NCBI RefSeq assembly: GCF_003721435.2
Contig: NZ_CP054585.1
Coordinates: forward strand, 1,426,001 to 1,490,000
Length of the DNA stretch: 64,000 nt
From: Halorubrum sp. CBA1229
GTDB taxonomy: Archaea > Halobacteriota > Halobacteria > Halobacteriales > Haloferacaceae
Direction: 5' to 3'
In this document: positions 16,708 to 26,274 of the stretch, in pieces
How positions within the stretch are numbered: the stretch's first letter is position 1
Layout of the letters: every line of letters begins with the position of its first letter
The notes under the pieces: model-generated
The model's input: the letters and a program-made list of their open reading frames with translations, nothing else
Told to the model about the DNA's origin: nothing
Databases searched by the model: none
Position numbers and translations under genes: made by a program

Positions 16708-17364
16708 TCAGTACCCGAGCTGCTCGCGCACGAGGACGACCGTCGTCCGGCCCTCCTCCGTCTCCTGTCGGTAGATGAGCTGCTTGGCGATCGACGACTC
16801 GACGCCGTACGCCTCCTGGGCGCGCTCGTTCTCCAGCGGGTACGCGACCGACTCCAGTCGGTCGAGGGCGTCGTCGAGGGTCGGGACGATCTTGTTCGCG
16901 CCGCTGACGATGACCACGTTGCCGGCGGCGAACGGGTACGCCCCGATCCGGCTGCCGGAGAGGTCGGCGGCGACGAGCTCGCCCGTCTCCGCGATCGCGT
17001 TGATCCCGCCGAGGAAGTAGTCCGCGGTCTGGGCCTTCCGGCGCGCCGCCTGTCGCTCGGCGTCGTCGTCGATGCTCCAGATCTCGTCCGGGAGGCTCTC
17101 CCACTCGTGGTCGCCCTCGCTCAGGAGCTCGTCGAACCCGATCTCCTCGAGCGTCGTCGAGTGACCGTTCATCACGGACGCGCCCGCGGGGATCTGCGCT
17201 TCGACCGCCGCCAGCGCCTCGTCGGCGGAGTCGACGACGACGACCTCGAACCCGTTGGCTTCGAGGCCCTCGACCGCCGATTCGACGGTCTCGTCGTCGG
17301 GGAGCTGGTCGAGCGCGTCGTCGATCTCGGTGTCGTCCGCGTAGTCCGCTTTCTGTTGTGGCAT
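16708..17364 (-). CDS. LUD-domain protein (LutC/DUF162-like)
   Basis: A 218-residue protein made of one LUD domain: FEVVVVDSADEALAAVEAQIPAGASVMNGHSTTLEEIG at the N-terminal side, then YFLGGINAIAETGELV and GNVVIVSGANKIVPTLDDAL. The LUD domain occurs in LutB and LutC, which take part in lactate oxidation, but here no lutA or lutB partner lies nearby, so this is best called a stand-alone LUD protein. The ATG at 17364 (MPQQKADYADD) was chosen; the longer frame upstream has no support. Confidence 0.8.
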   Translation of the reverse strand: MPQQKADYADDTEIDDALDQLPDDETVESAVEGLEANGFEVVVVDSADEALAAVEAQIPAGASVMNGHSTTLEEIGFDELLSEGDHEWESLPDEIWSIDDDAERQAARRKAQTADYFLGGINAIAETGELVAADLSGSRIGAYPFAAGNVVIVSGANKIVPTLDDALDRLESVAYPLENERAQEAYGVESSIAKQLIYRQETEEGRTTVVLVREQLGY

Positions 17365-17726
17365 GGTGAAGTGACCGCGAATCGGGACCGCGGTGCGCCG
17401 CTCCGTGGATGAGTCCACGCCGAGAGACGCCGGGTCCGTCTCGTGTACGAACCGAGGAGCGGACGACACTTAACGACTCGCGAACACTCGTGTCGGGTGG
17501 TGACACCGGTGTTATCGTCGTGTCGGCGGGGCGACCGCTCGGTTCGTGACGGGTAAGACGAGCTGGTCGATACCGCGATCGACGAGCCGCCGGCTACGCG
17601 AGCGGTCGTCTCGATAAAAATCGCGTGTCGTCGAGGCCCGTGAGGGCGCGCGACGGTCGGTCGGCGGGTCGGTTCGGCGAAGCGACTGCGGTCGGCGTGG
17701 AGTGTGTGGTGTGGCCTACGCGAAGC
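17365..17726. other. intergenic region between the LUD gene and the thermosome gene
   Basis: This 362-bp gap lies downstream of the thermosome gene and upstream of the LUD gene, both on the minus strand. A CACTTAACGAC stretch near 17466 could be part of a distant promoter for the LUD gene. GATAAAAATC at 17612-17621 reads as a T-run on the minus strand about 105 bp after the thermosome stop and may terminate that transcript. I see no gene. Confidence 0.5.
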
Positions 17727-19412
17727 TCACATCGCGCCGCCCATACCGCCCATGCCGCCCATGCCGCCGCCCATGCCGCCGGGCGCGCCGCCGGGGCCGC
17801 CCTCGTCGCCGCCGTCGTCGGTGCCGCCGCCCTTGAGGTCGCCGGCCGCGATGACGTCGTCGATGCGGAGGATCATGACGGCCGCCTCGGTGGCGGACTC
17901 GATGGCCTGGGTCTTGACGCGGAGCGGCTCCACGACGCCCTCGGCCTCCATGTCGATCACGTCGCCCGTGTAGGCGTCGAGACCGGCGCCGAACTCGCCG
18001 CCGTCGTGGCGGGAGCGGAGGTCGACCAGCGAGTCGATGGGGTCGAGGCCCGCGTTCTCGGCGAGGGTGCGCGGGACGACTTCCAGCGCGTCGGCGAACG
18101 CCTCGACGGCGAGCTGCTCGCGGCCGCCGACGGAGTCGGCGAAGTCGCGGAGCTGCAGCGCGAGCTCGGCCTCGGGGGCGCCGCCGCCGGGCAGGACCTG
18201 CCCGTCGAGCAGCGTCGTGCGGACGACGCCGAGCGAGTCCTCGATGGCGCGCTCGACCTCGTCGACGACGTGTTCGGTGCCGCCGCGGAGGATGAGGGTG
18301 ACGGACTTCGCCTGCTCGACGTCCTCGACGAAGATGCGCTCGTCGCCGCCGATGTCCTTCTGGGCCACGGAGCCGGCGAAGCCGAGGTCGTCCGACTCGA
18401 TGTCCTCGAGGTTGGAGACGACGCGGCCGCCGGTCGCGCGGGCGAGACGATTCAGGTCACCGGACTTCGCGCGGCGGACGGCGAGGATGCCCTCCTGCGC
18501 GAGGTAGTGCTGGGCCATGTCGTCGATGCCGTCGCCGACGAAGACGACGTCGGCGCCGATGTTGACGAGGTGGTCGACCATCTCGCGGAGCTGCTCCTCC
18601 TCCTGGTCGAGGAACTGCTGGAGCTGGTCGGGGTCGGTGACGTTGACCTCGGCGTCGATCTCCGTCTCCTTGACCTCGATGGCGCCGTCGAACAGCGCCA
18701 CGTCCGCGTCCTCGACGGCGAAGGGCATGTTCTCGTCGACGCGCTCCTTGTCGACGATGACGCCCTCGACGAGCTCGGACTGGTCGATCGAGCTGCCGAC
18801 GACCTTCTCGACGGAGACGTTCTCCGTATCGATGTCGTCGTCGTCAGCGACTGCGAGCACGGAGTCGACGACGAGCTCGGCGAGGAGGTCCTTGGAGTTC
18901 TCGGCGCCCTTGCCCGTCATCGCCGTCTCGGCGATCTCGACGAGCGTGTCGTAGTCGTCCTCGGAGACCTCGATGGCCTCCTCTTCGAGGATCTCCTTGG
19001 CCTTCTCGGAGGCCTGACGGTACCCCTGCGCGAGGGTCGTCGCGTGGATGTCCTGATCGAGGAGCTCCTCGGCCTGATCGAGGAGCTCACCGGCGACCAC
19101 GACCGCGGAGGTGGTGCCGTCGCCGACCTCCTCCTCCTGCGTCTCGGAGACCTCGACGATCATGTTGGCCGCCGGGTGGTCGATGTCCATCTCCTTCAGG
19201 ATGGTGACGCCGTCGTTCGTGACGACGACGGACCCGCCGGAGTCGACGAGCATCTTGTCCATCCCTTTCGGGCCGAGCGTGGTGCGGACGGACTCCGCGA
19301 CCGCCTTGCCGGCCGTGATATTCATGTTCTGAGCGTCCTTTCCGGAGGTTCGCTGCGACTCCTCAGAAAGTACGATCATGGGCTGATTGCCCATCCGCTG
19401 GCGCTGTGACAT
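17727..19412 (-). CDS. thsA: thermosome subunit (group II chaperonin)
   Basis: A 561-residue chaperonin subunit. It contains the ATP-binding and catalytic signatures [32 protein letters not shown] and [11 protein letters not shown], the [20 protein letters not shown] region and a Gly-Gly-Met-rich C-terminal tail ([17 protein letters not shown]) usual for haloarchaeal CCT proteins. It assembles into a double-ring folding chamber in the cytosol. The paralogue type (alpha, beta or gamma) cannot be decided here, so the symbol is tentative. Its promoter, with a CGAA-containing upstream box, resembles haloarchaeal heat-shock promoters. Confidence 0.95.
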   Translation of the reverse strand: MSQRQRMGNQPMIVLSEESQRTSGKDAQNMNITAGKAVAESVRTTLGPKGMDKMLVDSGGSVVVTNDGVTILKEMDIDHPAANMIVEVSETQEEEVGDGTTSAVVVAGELLDQAEELLDQDIHATTLAQGYRQASEKAKEILEEEAIEVSEDDYDTLVEIAETAMTGKGAENSKDLLAELVVDSVLAVADDDDIDTENVSVEKVVGSSIDQSELVEGVIVDKERVDENMPFAVEDADVALFDGAIEVKETEIDAEVNVTDPDQLQQFLDQEEEQLREMVDHLVNIGADVVFVGDGIDDMAQHYLAQEGILAVRRAKSGDLNRLARATGGRVVSNLEDIESDDLGFAGSVAQKDIGGDERIFVEDVEQAKSVTLILRGGTEHVVDEVERAIEDSLGVVRTTLLDGQVLPGGGAPEAELALQLRDFADSVGGREQLAVEAFADALEVVPRTLAENAGLDPIDSLVDLRSRHDGGEFGAGLDAYTGDVIDMEAEGVVEPLRVKTQAIESATEAAVMILRIDDVIAAGDLKGGGTDDGGDEGGPGGAPGGMGGGMGGMGGMGGAM

Positions 19413-19435
19413 TACAACCTTTGATTGTTTGTGAT

Positions 19436-19456
19436 TCTATATAAACCCTTCGTTCG
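19436..19456 (-). promoter_or_regulatory. thermosome promoter, heat-shock type
   Basis: On the minus strand CGAACGAAGGG is followed by TTTATATAG, with the TATA box about 26-34 bp before the thermosome ATG at 19412. CGAA-containing sequence just upstream of TTTATA is known to matter for heat induction of cct1 in Haloferax volcanii; the match here is by eye. A second TTTATATAG occurs at 19521-19529. Confidence 0.6.
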
Positions 19457-19560
19457 GGTCGTGCGAAACCGCAACACGGTGGGGGAGTACCGGCCGGTAT
19501 GGGTTATGTTCACACGGGTGTTTATATAGAACGACAGATTGGGCGATGAGGCGTGGATCG

Positions 19561-19742
19561 TTTATAAATGGATCTGCGGTCGGCGCGTGCCTACGAGCGG
19601 GCCGTCGGCCCGCGAGGAGCACGCGCGACGAGGCTGGGCTTTGGCGGTGTTCACCGTCGATCCAGTATGAGCCGTTTATAAACGAGCGGTTGGGGGTTTG
19701 GAGCGGTCCACCGCCACCACGCTGAACTATAACTGAGTGACG
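19561..19742 (+). repeat. Repeat element D: internally deleted copy
   Basis: TTTATAAAT at 19561 leads into GGCGCGTGCC and stem 1, CTAC-GA-GCGGGCC, loop GTC, GGCCCGC-GA-GGAG, then the core jumps from CGACGAGGCTGGG straight into GCTTTGGCGGTGTTC of the first tail unit. Stem 2, stem 3 and the CTCAAAGGGGC block are missing. The junction is at GGCTGGGG, a word that occurs twice in complete copies, so a deletion between these short repeats explains it. Two tail units follow (19630 and 19686, one base short of 57), with TTTATAAAC at 19676-19684. Confidence 0.8.
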
Positions 19743-19771
19743 ACGTCGACAACCGGGACGCCCTAGTCTGA

Positions 19772-20314
19772 TTACTTCGGTGCGTTGAAGCTCACGTCGT
19801 CGTCGAGCTCGTTCGACATCCGTTCTAAGTACGAGTACACCGCGCCGTGGGGCGCGCCGTCCAGCAGCATCCCGACCGCTCGACGGACCACTTCGAGCTC
19901 CTCGGGCTGGCCGACGGCGCCCACCGTCGAGCCGTAGACGACGACGTTCGCGCCCGACAGCTCCTCTAACAGCTCCCGAGTCCGACCGTTCTCGCCGATG
20001 ATCCGGCCCTTCTTGCGCTGGAGGTCGTTGTCGTTGCGGGTGTGCTCGGACAGATCGATCAGGTCGAGCGTCCGGAGGTCGTGGTCGAGGATCGACATGG
20101 CCGTCTCCGGCGTGAACCCCCGCCCGATCGCCTTGATCACGTCCGGCGCGACCATCGCGGCGACGGGGTCGTCGCGCTCCTCGATGGCGACGCTGCCCGA
20201 CTCCGAGTCCACGTCCAGCCGCACGTTCGCCCGCTCCTCGATCTCCCGCATCGTCTCGCCGCCGGCGCCGATGACGACGCCGATACGGTCCTGCGGAACC
20301 GTCACGTGTTGCAT
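19772..20314 (-). CDS. KH-domain protein, archaeal Pno1/Dim2 homologue
   Basis: A 180-residue protein with two KH domains. The first carries GVVIGAGGETMREIEERANVRLDVD (read as GxxG loop GAGG), the second KKGRIIGENGRTRELLEELSGANVVVYG. Archaeal Pno1 binds the 3' end of 16S rRNA during small-subunit maturation and works with the RIO1 kinase and Nob1. The RIO1 gene lies about 100 bp upstream on the same strand, which supports this role. A TTTTAAGC box on the minus strand about 25 bp before the ATG suggests a separate leaderless transcript. Confidence 0.92.
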   Translation of the reverse strand: MQHVTVPQDRIGVVIGAGGETMREIEERANVRLDVDSESGSVAIEERDDPVAAMVAPDVIKAIGRGFTPETAMSILDHDLRTLDLIDLSEHTRNDNDLQRKKGRIIGENGRTRELLEELSGANVVVYGSTVGAVGQPEELEVVRRAVGMLLDGAPHGAVYSYLERMSNELDDDVSFNAPK

Positions 20315-20416
20315 GCGTCGGAATACCCGGCGAAGCCTTTTAAGCGTGTCCGCCGGCCCCGGGTGTGCGGTCGCGTGACGGGGTCTTCGGCCGCTTGAGA
20401 CCGATATCGTCGCGAT

Positions 20417-21349
20417 TCACTCGTCCGGCTCCCCGCTCGGGTCGGCCTCCGGTTCCGTCACGTACGACCGGAGGTTGTCCGGGTCGACGTCGATCCCCTG
20501 CCGGGTGAAGAATGTCGCCACGTTCTCGCAGTCCCGCTGGAGGAACTCGCCGGCGTTCGGGTGGTGGACCGTCACCGCCTGCCCCAGATCGATGATCACC
20601 AGCTCGCCGTCGTGGATGATCATGTTGTACTCCGAGAGGTCGCCGTGGATCAGGCCGGCGCGGTAGAGCCGGCGCATGTACTCGCGGACGACCTCGTAGG
20701 CGGTCTCCGGGTTCTCCACGTCGACCTCGTTCAGCCGCCGGGCGCGGTCCTCGGCGTGCCCGACGAGCTCCATCACGAGGACGTTCCGCTGGACCGCGAT
20801 CGGCTCGGGGACGCGCACGCCGGCCTTGCGCGCGCGTTCGAGGTTCGCGAACTCCTTGCGGGTCCACGCCAGCACGACCGCCTTCTTGTCGCTCGCGATC
20901 CCCTCGAAGCGCGGGTCGCCCTCGAGGTAGTCACGCATCTGCCGGAAGTTCGAGGAGTTGATCCGGTACACCTTAACGGCGACCTCGCGCTCAGAGTGGG
21001 CGCCCTCGGGGCCGCCCCTCGCGGCCTCGGAGCCGGGCTCCGGGCGCTCGCCCGCCTGCCCGCCGAGCGCCTCGAAGACGCTCGCCTCCTTCCCCGTCGA
21101 CACCGGGCCGCCGAAGGCGTCGACGTAGCCGTCCTGCACGAGCTTGTACACCGCCGCCAGCGTCGCGTCGTCGAACACCGACTCCTGGAGCTTGAACTGC
21201 TCGGTGTCCTTGATCCGCTTGCGGAACTCGTCGAACTCGCGGTCCTGCCGCCGGGCGATCCGGTCGGCCTCCGTGTCGGAGACGTCCAACTGTTCCCACT
21301 CGTCGCCGGGCTGGTCGTCGGGCTCTAGCAGGACGAACTCCTCGCTCAT
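20417..21349 (-). CDS. rio1: RIO1-type serine protein kinase
   Basis: A 310-residue atypical kinase. The nucleotide loop is PVSTGKEASVFEA, the lysine follows in VAVKVYRINSSNFRQM, the catalytic loop is LIHGDLSEYNM, and the metal motif is VIIDLGQAV. RIO1 acts in late maturation of the small ribosomal subunit. A short Gly/Glu/Pro-rich insert (GERPEPGSEAARGGPEGA) sits in the flexible loop after the ATP loop. It is upstream of the Pno1-like gene, its usual neighbour. Confidence 0.94.
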   Translation of the reverse strand: MSEEFVLLEPDDQPGDEWEQLDVSDTEADRIARRQDREFDEFRKRIKDTEQFKLQESVFDDATLAAVYKLVQDGYVDAFGGPVSTGKEASVFEALGGQAGERPEPGSEAARGGPEGAHSEREVAVKVYRINSSNFRQMRDYLEGDPRFEGIASDKKAVVLAWTRKEFANLERARKAGVRVPEPIAVQRNVLVMELVGHAEDRARRLNEVDVENPETAYEVVREYMRRLYRAGLIHGDLSEYNMIIHDGELVIIDLGQAVTVHHPNAGEFLQRDCENVATFFTRQGIDVDPDNLRSYVTEPEADPSGEPDE

Positions 21350-21389
21350 TCGCCTCGGCGTTCGTCGCCGCGAGGGATAAGCGAGGGGG

Positions 21390-21917
21390 TCACAGCACGT
21401 CGAGTGCGTCCTCCACCGGCATGTGGCCGTCCCGGACCGCCTCCAGCACCTCGCGGCGCTCCTCCGCCTCGGGGTCGACCGCGTCCTCGCCGCCGCCGAT
21501 CTCGTCGAGCGTCACCTTCTCCGTCTCGCCGACGAACTCGGGGAAGTCGGTGCCGTCGGCGAGCGCCTTCTCCTTCTTCACCCGATACGACCCGGCGTCC
21601 GTCGTGTACAGATCGCCCGGGTGGAAGAAGTACCAGTCCTCGCGGTCGAACCGCACCGCGATCCGCGCCTTCGCGCCGAAGTTCCGCGCGAAGAACGTCA
21701 GCGCCTCCACCTCCTCGCCGGTGAGGTAGATCGGGTCGCCCGCGCTCGACTTCGCCTCGATGGCGTAGAACGTGTCGCCGTCGCCGGCGAGCACGTCGGG
21801 GAGCTCTCGCTCCGTCGCGGCGCCGCTGGCCGGCGCGCGCATCACGGCGAAGCCGGCCTCGTCCAGCGCGTTCACCAACTCGCGCTCGCGGCGGTCGCCC
21901 TTCCGGTTAGCGGACAC
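21390..21917 (-). CDS. hjc: Holliday junction resolvase Hjc
   Basis: About 175 residues. The N-terminal 120 residues have the archaeal resolvase layout: [13 protein letters not shown] with the first catalytic glutamate, [18 protein letters not shown] with the aspartate and FYAIEAKSS with Glu-x-Lys of the PD-(D/E)XK core. Hjc cuts four-way DNA junctions. The C-terminal 50 acidic residues exceed the usual length and are a haloarchaeal extension. The GTG at 21917 ([12 protein letters not shown]) was chosen since homologues begin there and GGGTGA lies just upstream; GTG at 21929 is an alternative. Confidence 0.9.
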   Translation of the reverse strand: MSANRKGDRRERELVNALDEAGFAVMRAPASGAATERELPDVLAGDGDTFYAIEAKSSAGDPIYLTGEEVEALTFFARNFGAKARIAVRFDREDWYFFHPGDLYTTDAGSYRVKKEKALADGTDFPEFVGETEKVTLDEIGGGEDAVDPEAEERREVLEAVRDGHMPVEDALDVL

Positions 21918-22017
21918 GGTCGTCGTCACCCGGTTCGGTCATGCGCGCCGTAGGCGCGAGGCGGTCAAAAGGGCGGCGGGTCGGCGCGGCCCGCTCTCTG
22001 ACTCCGCCCGTCCCGCG

Positions 22018-22389
22018 TCACCCGCGCAGCCGCCACCACAGCGATCGGACCCGATACCCCAGCGAGTTCCGCTCGTACCCGTTCCACCCGCTCATGCCCC
22101 CCGCGAGCGTCGACGCCTCGTAGCCGGCCGCATCGAGCACGCTCGTCGCGCGCTTGGCGACGATACCCATCTTGCAGACGGTCACGACCTCCCGGTCGTC
22201 GGGGAGCTCGTCGAGTCGGCGTCGGAGCGTCGACTCGTCGCCGCCTCGCAGGTCGTCGTACACGGGCACGTTTCGGCTCGCGTCGATTGCGCCGCGCTCG
22301 TAGTCGGACGCGGGCCGGATGTCGAGCAGGAGCGGCTCGTCGTCGGTTCCCAGGCGCTCGTCCAACTCGGCGGGGAGGATGCGACCCAT
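22018..22389 (-). CDS. rhodanese-domain sulfurtransferase
   Basis: A 123-residue single rhodanese domain: LLLDIRPASDYERGAIDASRNVPV at the N-terminus, active-site loop VVTVCKMGIVAKRA with the sulfur-carrying cysteine, and LAGGMSGWNGYERNSL near the C-terminus. It transfers sulfur or senses it; the acceptor is unknown. It is followed on the same strand by no partner within 80 bp. Confidence 0.88.
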   Translation of the reverse strand: MGRILPAELDERLGTDDEPLLLDIRPASDYERGAIDASRNVPVYDDLRGGDESTLRRRLDELPDDREVVTVCKMGIVAKRATSVLDAAGYEASTLAGGMSGWNGYERNSLGYRVRSLWWRLRG

Positions 22390-22494
22390 CGGCGGACGAT
22401 CGGGTTCGCGGGAGAAATCACTGCCGCTCGCGGGCGTCGTCGCCGCGTCGAGGCACCTCCCGTCGCGCTTACTCTCCCAGTCGCTTCCGCGTAC

Positions 22495-23025
22495 TCACTC
22501 CCGAAGCCGCTCCGCGTGCTCCGCGACGACTCGGCCGAGCCGCTCCGTGCGCTCCCGGACGTCGTCGTCGGTGATCCCCGTCTCGCCGACGATGCCCGAG
22601 GCCCCGCGGATCCCGACCTCGTGGGGGGCGGTCCACGCGTGGACGTTCCGGAACGTCGACCGGAGGTGTTCTAAGGTTCCGCCGTAGGAGCCGCCGCCGG
22701 CGGTCGCCAGCAGTCCGACCGCGGTGTCCTCGTACTCCGTCGAGCCGCAGAAGTCGTGGAAGTTCTTGAACGTCGAGGAGAAGGAGCCGCGGTAGACGGG
22801 GGTGCCGGCCAGCACGCCGTCGGCCTCGCGCACCCGCCGCAGCAGCGCCTCGCTGTCGCCCTGCGCGTCCTCGTCCGGGTGGTACAGCGGGAGGTCGACC
22901 GCGCCCAGATCGATCATTCCGGTCTCGGCGCCGGCGTCCGCCGCGGCGCCGAGCGCGACCTCCAGCGCGGTCCGCGTGGTGCTGTTCGTCCGCCGGCTGC
23001 CGGAGACGGCGACGATTCGGGTCAT
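22495..23025 (-). CDS. NADPH-dependent FMN reductase family protein
   Basis: A 176-residue flavodoxin-like protein. VAVSGSRRTNSTTRTAL binds the FMN phosphate, DGVLAGTPVYRGSFSSTFKNFHDF forms the second FMN loop, and GLLATAGGGSYGGTLEHLRSTF the third, as in azoreductase/SsuE-like enzymes. It should reduce FMN, quinones or azo compounds with NAD(P)H. The start MTRIVAVSGS at 23025 is clear. Repeat element E begins about 70 bp upstream. Confidence 0.88.
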   Translation of the reverse strand: MTRIVAVSGSRRTNSTTRTALEVALGAAADAGAETGMIDLGAVDLPLYHPDEDAQGDSEALLRRVREADGVLAGTPVYRGSFSSTFKNFHDFCGSTEYEDTAVGLLATAGGGSYGGTLEHLRSTFRNVHAWTAPHEVGIRGASGIVGETGITDDDVRERTERLGRVVAEHAERLRE

Positions 23026-23094
23026 ACGTCAGGCTCGGCGCCGAACGGCAAAAAACGAGGGCCATCGTCGGTGACCGACCGCGCTGTCTTGTCG

Positions 23095-23462
23095 TCGTTT
23101 ATAAATAATTGACTAGAGACCGTTGGTGACCACCGCCAAAGCCCCAGCCGCTCGGCGATACGTCGTTGATGACGGATCGACAGCGAACACTTACGTCGCC
23201 TGCGCCCGCTTCGCGGCTGCCCCTTTGAGTCCCGCCCAACAGCACCACTGGAAGACGGTCCTGCTCGCTCACTGGGTTCGCTGCGCGGGCTGCGACTTCC
23301 ATGCTCCCGCTCGTTCCACTCGCGGGACCGCAACCGCACCTCACACCTCCCCAGCCTCGTCGGTGGTCCTTCGCTTCGCTCCGGACCACCGACTCCCTCG
23401 CGCGTGCACCTCGCGCCCTGCGGGCGCTCGGCGGCGCGCGCCACCACAGTCCATTTATAAAT
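23095..23462 (-). repeat. Repeat element E: copy with disrupted stem 3, minus orientation
   Basis: On the minus strand TTTATAAAT (23462-23454) precedes GGCGCGCGCC. Stem 1 is GCC-GA-GCGCCC/GGGCGC-GA-GGT, and stem 2 TCGGTGGTCC/GGACCACCGA with a 13-nt loop. A 95-bp unique stretch (about 23240-23330) separates GTGAGGTGCGGT from GGGCGGGACTCAAAGGGGCAG, longer than in other copies. The 5' strand of stem 3 is present (CAGCCGCGAAGCGG) but runs straight into a damaged tail unit, so its partner is lost. Units lie at 23208-23152 and 23151-23095, 57 bp apart, the last ending in TTTATAAA. Confidence 0.8.
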
Positions 23463-23538
23463 CATCACTCTCGGCTCGCCCCCGCAAGGCTCGCGCGCGG
23501 CACCGGGCATTATTGTCCCGGCCGCCGACGGGGTGGAC

Positions 23539-24918
23539 ATGGACAAGATTGCCTTCGGCACGGACGGGTGGCGGGCGACGCTCGACGTCTTCACCGACGA
23601 GCGCGTGCGGATCGTGGGGCAGGCCATCGCCGACCACCTCGACGCGGCGGGCCACGACGAACCGGTCGCGGTCGGCTACGACGCCCGAGAGACCTCGGAG
23701 GGGTTCGCCGAGAGCCTCGCCGAGGTGTTCGCCGGCAACGGCTTCGACGTGGTTCTCCCCGAGCGCGACGCGCCGACGCCCGTGATCGCGTACGCCATCG
23801 TCGACCGCGGGCTCGCCGGCGCCTGCATGGTCACGGCCTCGCACAACCCGCCCGAGTACAACGGCGTGAAGTTCATTCCGAGCGACGGCGCGCCCGCGCT
23901 CCCGGACGTCACGGAGGACGTGGTCGACCGACTCGCCGAGCCCGACCTCCTCCCCGAAGACGAGCGCGGCGAGATCTCCCGCGTCGACCTCGTGAGCGCG
24001 CACGCCGACGCGGCCCACGACCTCGTGGGCGCGGATCTGGAGGGGCTCACGGTCGCGTACGACGCGATGCACGGGAGCGGGCGCGGCGTCACCGACGCGC
24101 TGCTGGAGTCCGCCGGCGCGGAGGTCCGCCGCCTGCGCTGCGAGCGCGACGTGACGTTCGGCGGCGACTCCCCCGAGCCGTCGGCCGAGCACCTCGAGGA
24201 ACTGGCCGCCCGCGTCACCGACCCCGACAGCGACGTCGACCTGGGGATCGCCAACGACGGCGACGCCGACCGGATCGCGGTCGTCACGCCCGAGCGCGGC
24301 GTGCTCGACGCGAACCTCTTCTACGCCGCCTGCTACGACCGGCTGCTGGAGGAGGACTCCGGCCCCGCGGTCCGCACCGTCTCGACGACGTTCCTCGTCG
24401 ACCGAATCGCCGAGGCGCACGGCGAGGAGGTGTACGAGACCCCGGTCGGCTTCAAGTGGGTCGCCGAGGCGATGGGCGAGCACGACGCGCTGTTCGGCGG
24501 CGAGGAGTCGGGCGGGTTCACCCTCCGCGGGCACGTCCGCGAGAAGGACGGCGTGTTGATGTCGCTGCTCGCCGCGGGCACCCACGCCGCGGAGCCGTTC
24601 GACGAGCGGGTGGACCGCCTGCTCGACGAGCACGGGCAGATCGCGGCCGGGAAGGTGTCGCTCGACTGCCCGGACGACCGCAAGGCGGGCGTCCTCGACG
24701 AGCTGGAGGACCACATCCCCGAGTCGGTCCGCGGCTCCCCCGTCGCGAAGGTCGTCACGCTCGACGGGTTCAAGCTCCTCTTGGAGAACGGCTCGTGGCT
24801 GCTCGTGCGCCCGTCCGGCACGGAGCCGAAGCTCCGAGTGTACGCCGAGGCCGACAGCGACGACGCGGTCGACGAGCTGCTCGCCGCGGGCCGGGAGATC
24901 GTCGAGCCGCTGATCTGA
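23539..24918 (+). CDS. phosphohexomutase (phosphomannomutase/phosphoglucosamine mutase)
   Basis: A 459-residue alpha-D-phosphohexomutase. It has FGTDGWRA at the start, the phosphoserine loop ACMVTASHNPPEYNG, the metal loop GIANDGDADRIAVV, the sugar loop GGEESGGF and the phosphate loop RPSGTEPKLRVY. It interconverts the 6- and 1-phosphates of mannose, glucose or glucosamine for sugar-nucleotide synthesis; the substrate cannot be told apart by motif. The ATG at 23539 was preferred to a GTG two codons earlier. A TATTG box lies about 28 bp upstream. Confidence 0.9.
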   Translation: MDKIAFGTDGWRATLDVFTDERVRIVGQAIADHLDAAGHDEPVAVGYDARETSEGFAESLAEVFAGNGFDVVLPERDAPTPVIAYAIVDRGLAGACMVTASHNPPEYNGVKFIPSDGAPALPDVTEDVVDRLAEPDLLPEDERGEISRVDLVSAHADAAHDLVGADLEGLTVAYDAMHGSGRGVTDALLESAGAEVRRLRCERDVTFGGDSPEPSAEHLEELAARVTDPDSDVDLGIANDGDADRIAVVTPERGVLDANLFYAACYDRLLEEDSGPAVRTVSTTFLVDRIAEAHGEEVYETPVGFKWVAEAMGEHDALFGGEESGGFTLRGHVREKDGVLMSLLAAGTHAAEPFDERVDRLLDEHGQIAAGKVSLDCPDDRKAGVLDELEDHIPESVRGSPVAKVVTLDGFKLLLENGSWLLVRPSGTEPKLRVYAEADSDDAVDELLAAGREIVEPLI

Positions 24919-25063
24919 GCGCACCGCCGAGGACGCCCGACCCGGCGCGTCGAATCCCCGCGGCGCCCGGCGAACGACTTTCAGTTCCGCCTTGCATTCG
25001 GCTCGAATATTTATAAATTAACTTCGTATCGTCGCGTGCGGCCGCCCTCCGGCCGCAAGTCCC

Positions 25064-25420
25064 ATGCACGACGAGCCGCCCGCGCCACGGACGACGGAGG
25101 TACCGATCGCCGACTCGACGGCCGAACCGACCGACGACCGCCGCGAGCGCGACGACCGACCGGAACGCGGCGGGGAGGCGCCCGCGACCGAACCTCCCTC
25201 GCCTCGCCCCCGAGACGGAGTGGACCCGCCCGACGGGGAGGCGCCGATCGCGTCGGACGACGATCCCGACCGCGACGGCGACAACCCCGACCGCGACGGC
25301 GACAACCCCGACCGCGACGGCGACGAGGCACCCCTCGCGTACCGGCTCGAACGGCTCCGGCTGTGGCGGACGCTGGCGACGCTCGCGGTCGTCGTCGCCC
25401 GCCTCATCCGGTCGCTTTGA
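25064..25420 (+). CDS. hypothetical acidic protein with DRDGDNP repeats
   Basis: A 118-residue frame, rich in Asp, Arg, Pro and Glu, with three tandem copies of a 21-bp unit coding DPDRDGDN at about residues 67-87. The last 28 residues (YRLERLRLWRTLATLAVVVARLIRSL) form one possible amphipathic or membrane helix. A clear ATATTTATAAATT box is at 25007-25019, about 50 bp before the ATG. The frame fits the gap before pcn and has normal GC at third positions, but I know no homologue; it may be a real haloarchaeal orphan or chance. Confidence 0.45.
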   Translation: MHDEPPAPRTTEVPIADSTAEPTDDRRERDDRPERGGEAPATEPPSPRPRDGVDPPDGEAPIASDDDPDRDGDNPDRDGDNPDRDGDEAPLAYRLERLRLWRTLATLAVVVARLIRSL

Positions 25421-25481
25421 GCGTTTCCGTGCCGGCCCGATTGGGTGCCTTTTTAGGTGATACCGCCCTAGCCGAACGTAT

Positions 25482-26225
25482 ATGTTCAAGGCCATCGTGG
25501 GCGCGTCGACGTTTCAGGACGCGCTCGATTCGGTGAGCGTGCTGGTCGACGAGTGTAAGATCCGCCTGAACGAGGAGGAGCTCTCGATCCGCGCCGTCGA
25601 CCCCGCCAACGTTGGCATGGTCGACCTCACCCTCGAAGCCGCGGCGTTCGAGTCGTACGAGGCCGACGGCGGCGTCATCGGCGTCAACCTCGCGCGCTTG
25701 GAGGACATCGCCGGCATGGCCAACTCCGGCGACCTGATCCACCTCGAACTCGACGAGGAGACCCGCAAGCTCCACATCGAGATCGACGGCCTCTCGTACA
25801 CCCTCGCGCTCATCGACCCCGACTCTATCCGCCAGGAGCCGGACATCCCGGACCTCGACTTGGCCGCCGAGATCGTCGTCGAGGGCGCCCAGATCGACCG
25901 CGGGATCAAGGCCGCCGACATGGTCTCGGACCACATCCGCCTGCGCGTCGACGAGACCGACGAGGCGTTCTTCATCGAGGCCGAGGGCGACACCGACGAC
26001 GTCGACCTCGAACTCACGCGCGAGGACCTCATCGCGCTCACCGCCGGCCCCGCCGACTCGTTGTTCAGCCTCGACTACCTGAAGGACATGAACAAGGCGA
26101 TCCCCGGCGACGCCGAGGTCACCATCGAGCTCGGCGAGGAGTTCCCGGTCAAGCTCCACTACGGGTTCGCAGAAGGGCTCGGAAATGTGACATTCATGCT
26201 AGCCCCCCGCATTCAGAGCGACTGA
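25482..26225 (+). CDS. pcn: DNA polymerase sliding clamp (PCNA)
   Basis: A 247-residue PCNA, the usual archaeal length. It begins [24 protein letters not shown], has the interdomain connector with [14 protein letters not shown], and ends [12 protein letters not shown]. It forms a trimeric ring around DNA and tethers polymerase, FEN1 and ligase. A TTTTTAGG box lies about 29 bp upstream of the ATG. The chain is strongly acidic, as in other halophilic clamps. A histidine kinase gene converges on it. Confidence 0.97.
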   Translation: MFKAIVGASTFQDALDSVSVLVDECKIRLNEEELSIRAVDPANVGMVDLTLEAAAFESYEADGGVIGVNLARLEDIAGMANSGDLIHLELDEETRKLHIEIDGLSYTLALIDPDSIRQEPDIPDLDLAAEIVVEGAQIDRGIKAADMVSDHIRLRVDETDEAFFIEAEGDTDDVDLELTREDLIALTAGPADSLFSLDYLKDMNKAIPGDAEVTIELGEEFPVKLHYGFAEGLGNVTFMLAPRIQSD

Positions 26226-26274
26226 AGCGCCCGAAAACGACCTTTCCAGTGTAGCTGTCTGACGGCTCTATTCC

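Noticed and set aside
16708-17364. Lactate-use operon member (LutC) as functional call
   Set aside because: No LutA or LutB is adjacent, so only the LUD domain is claimed.
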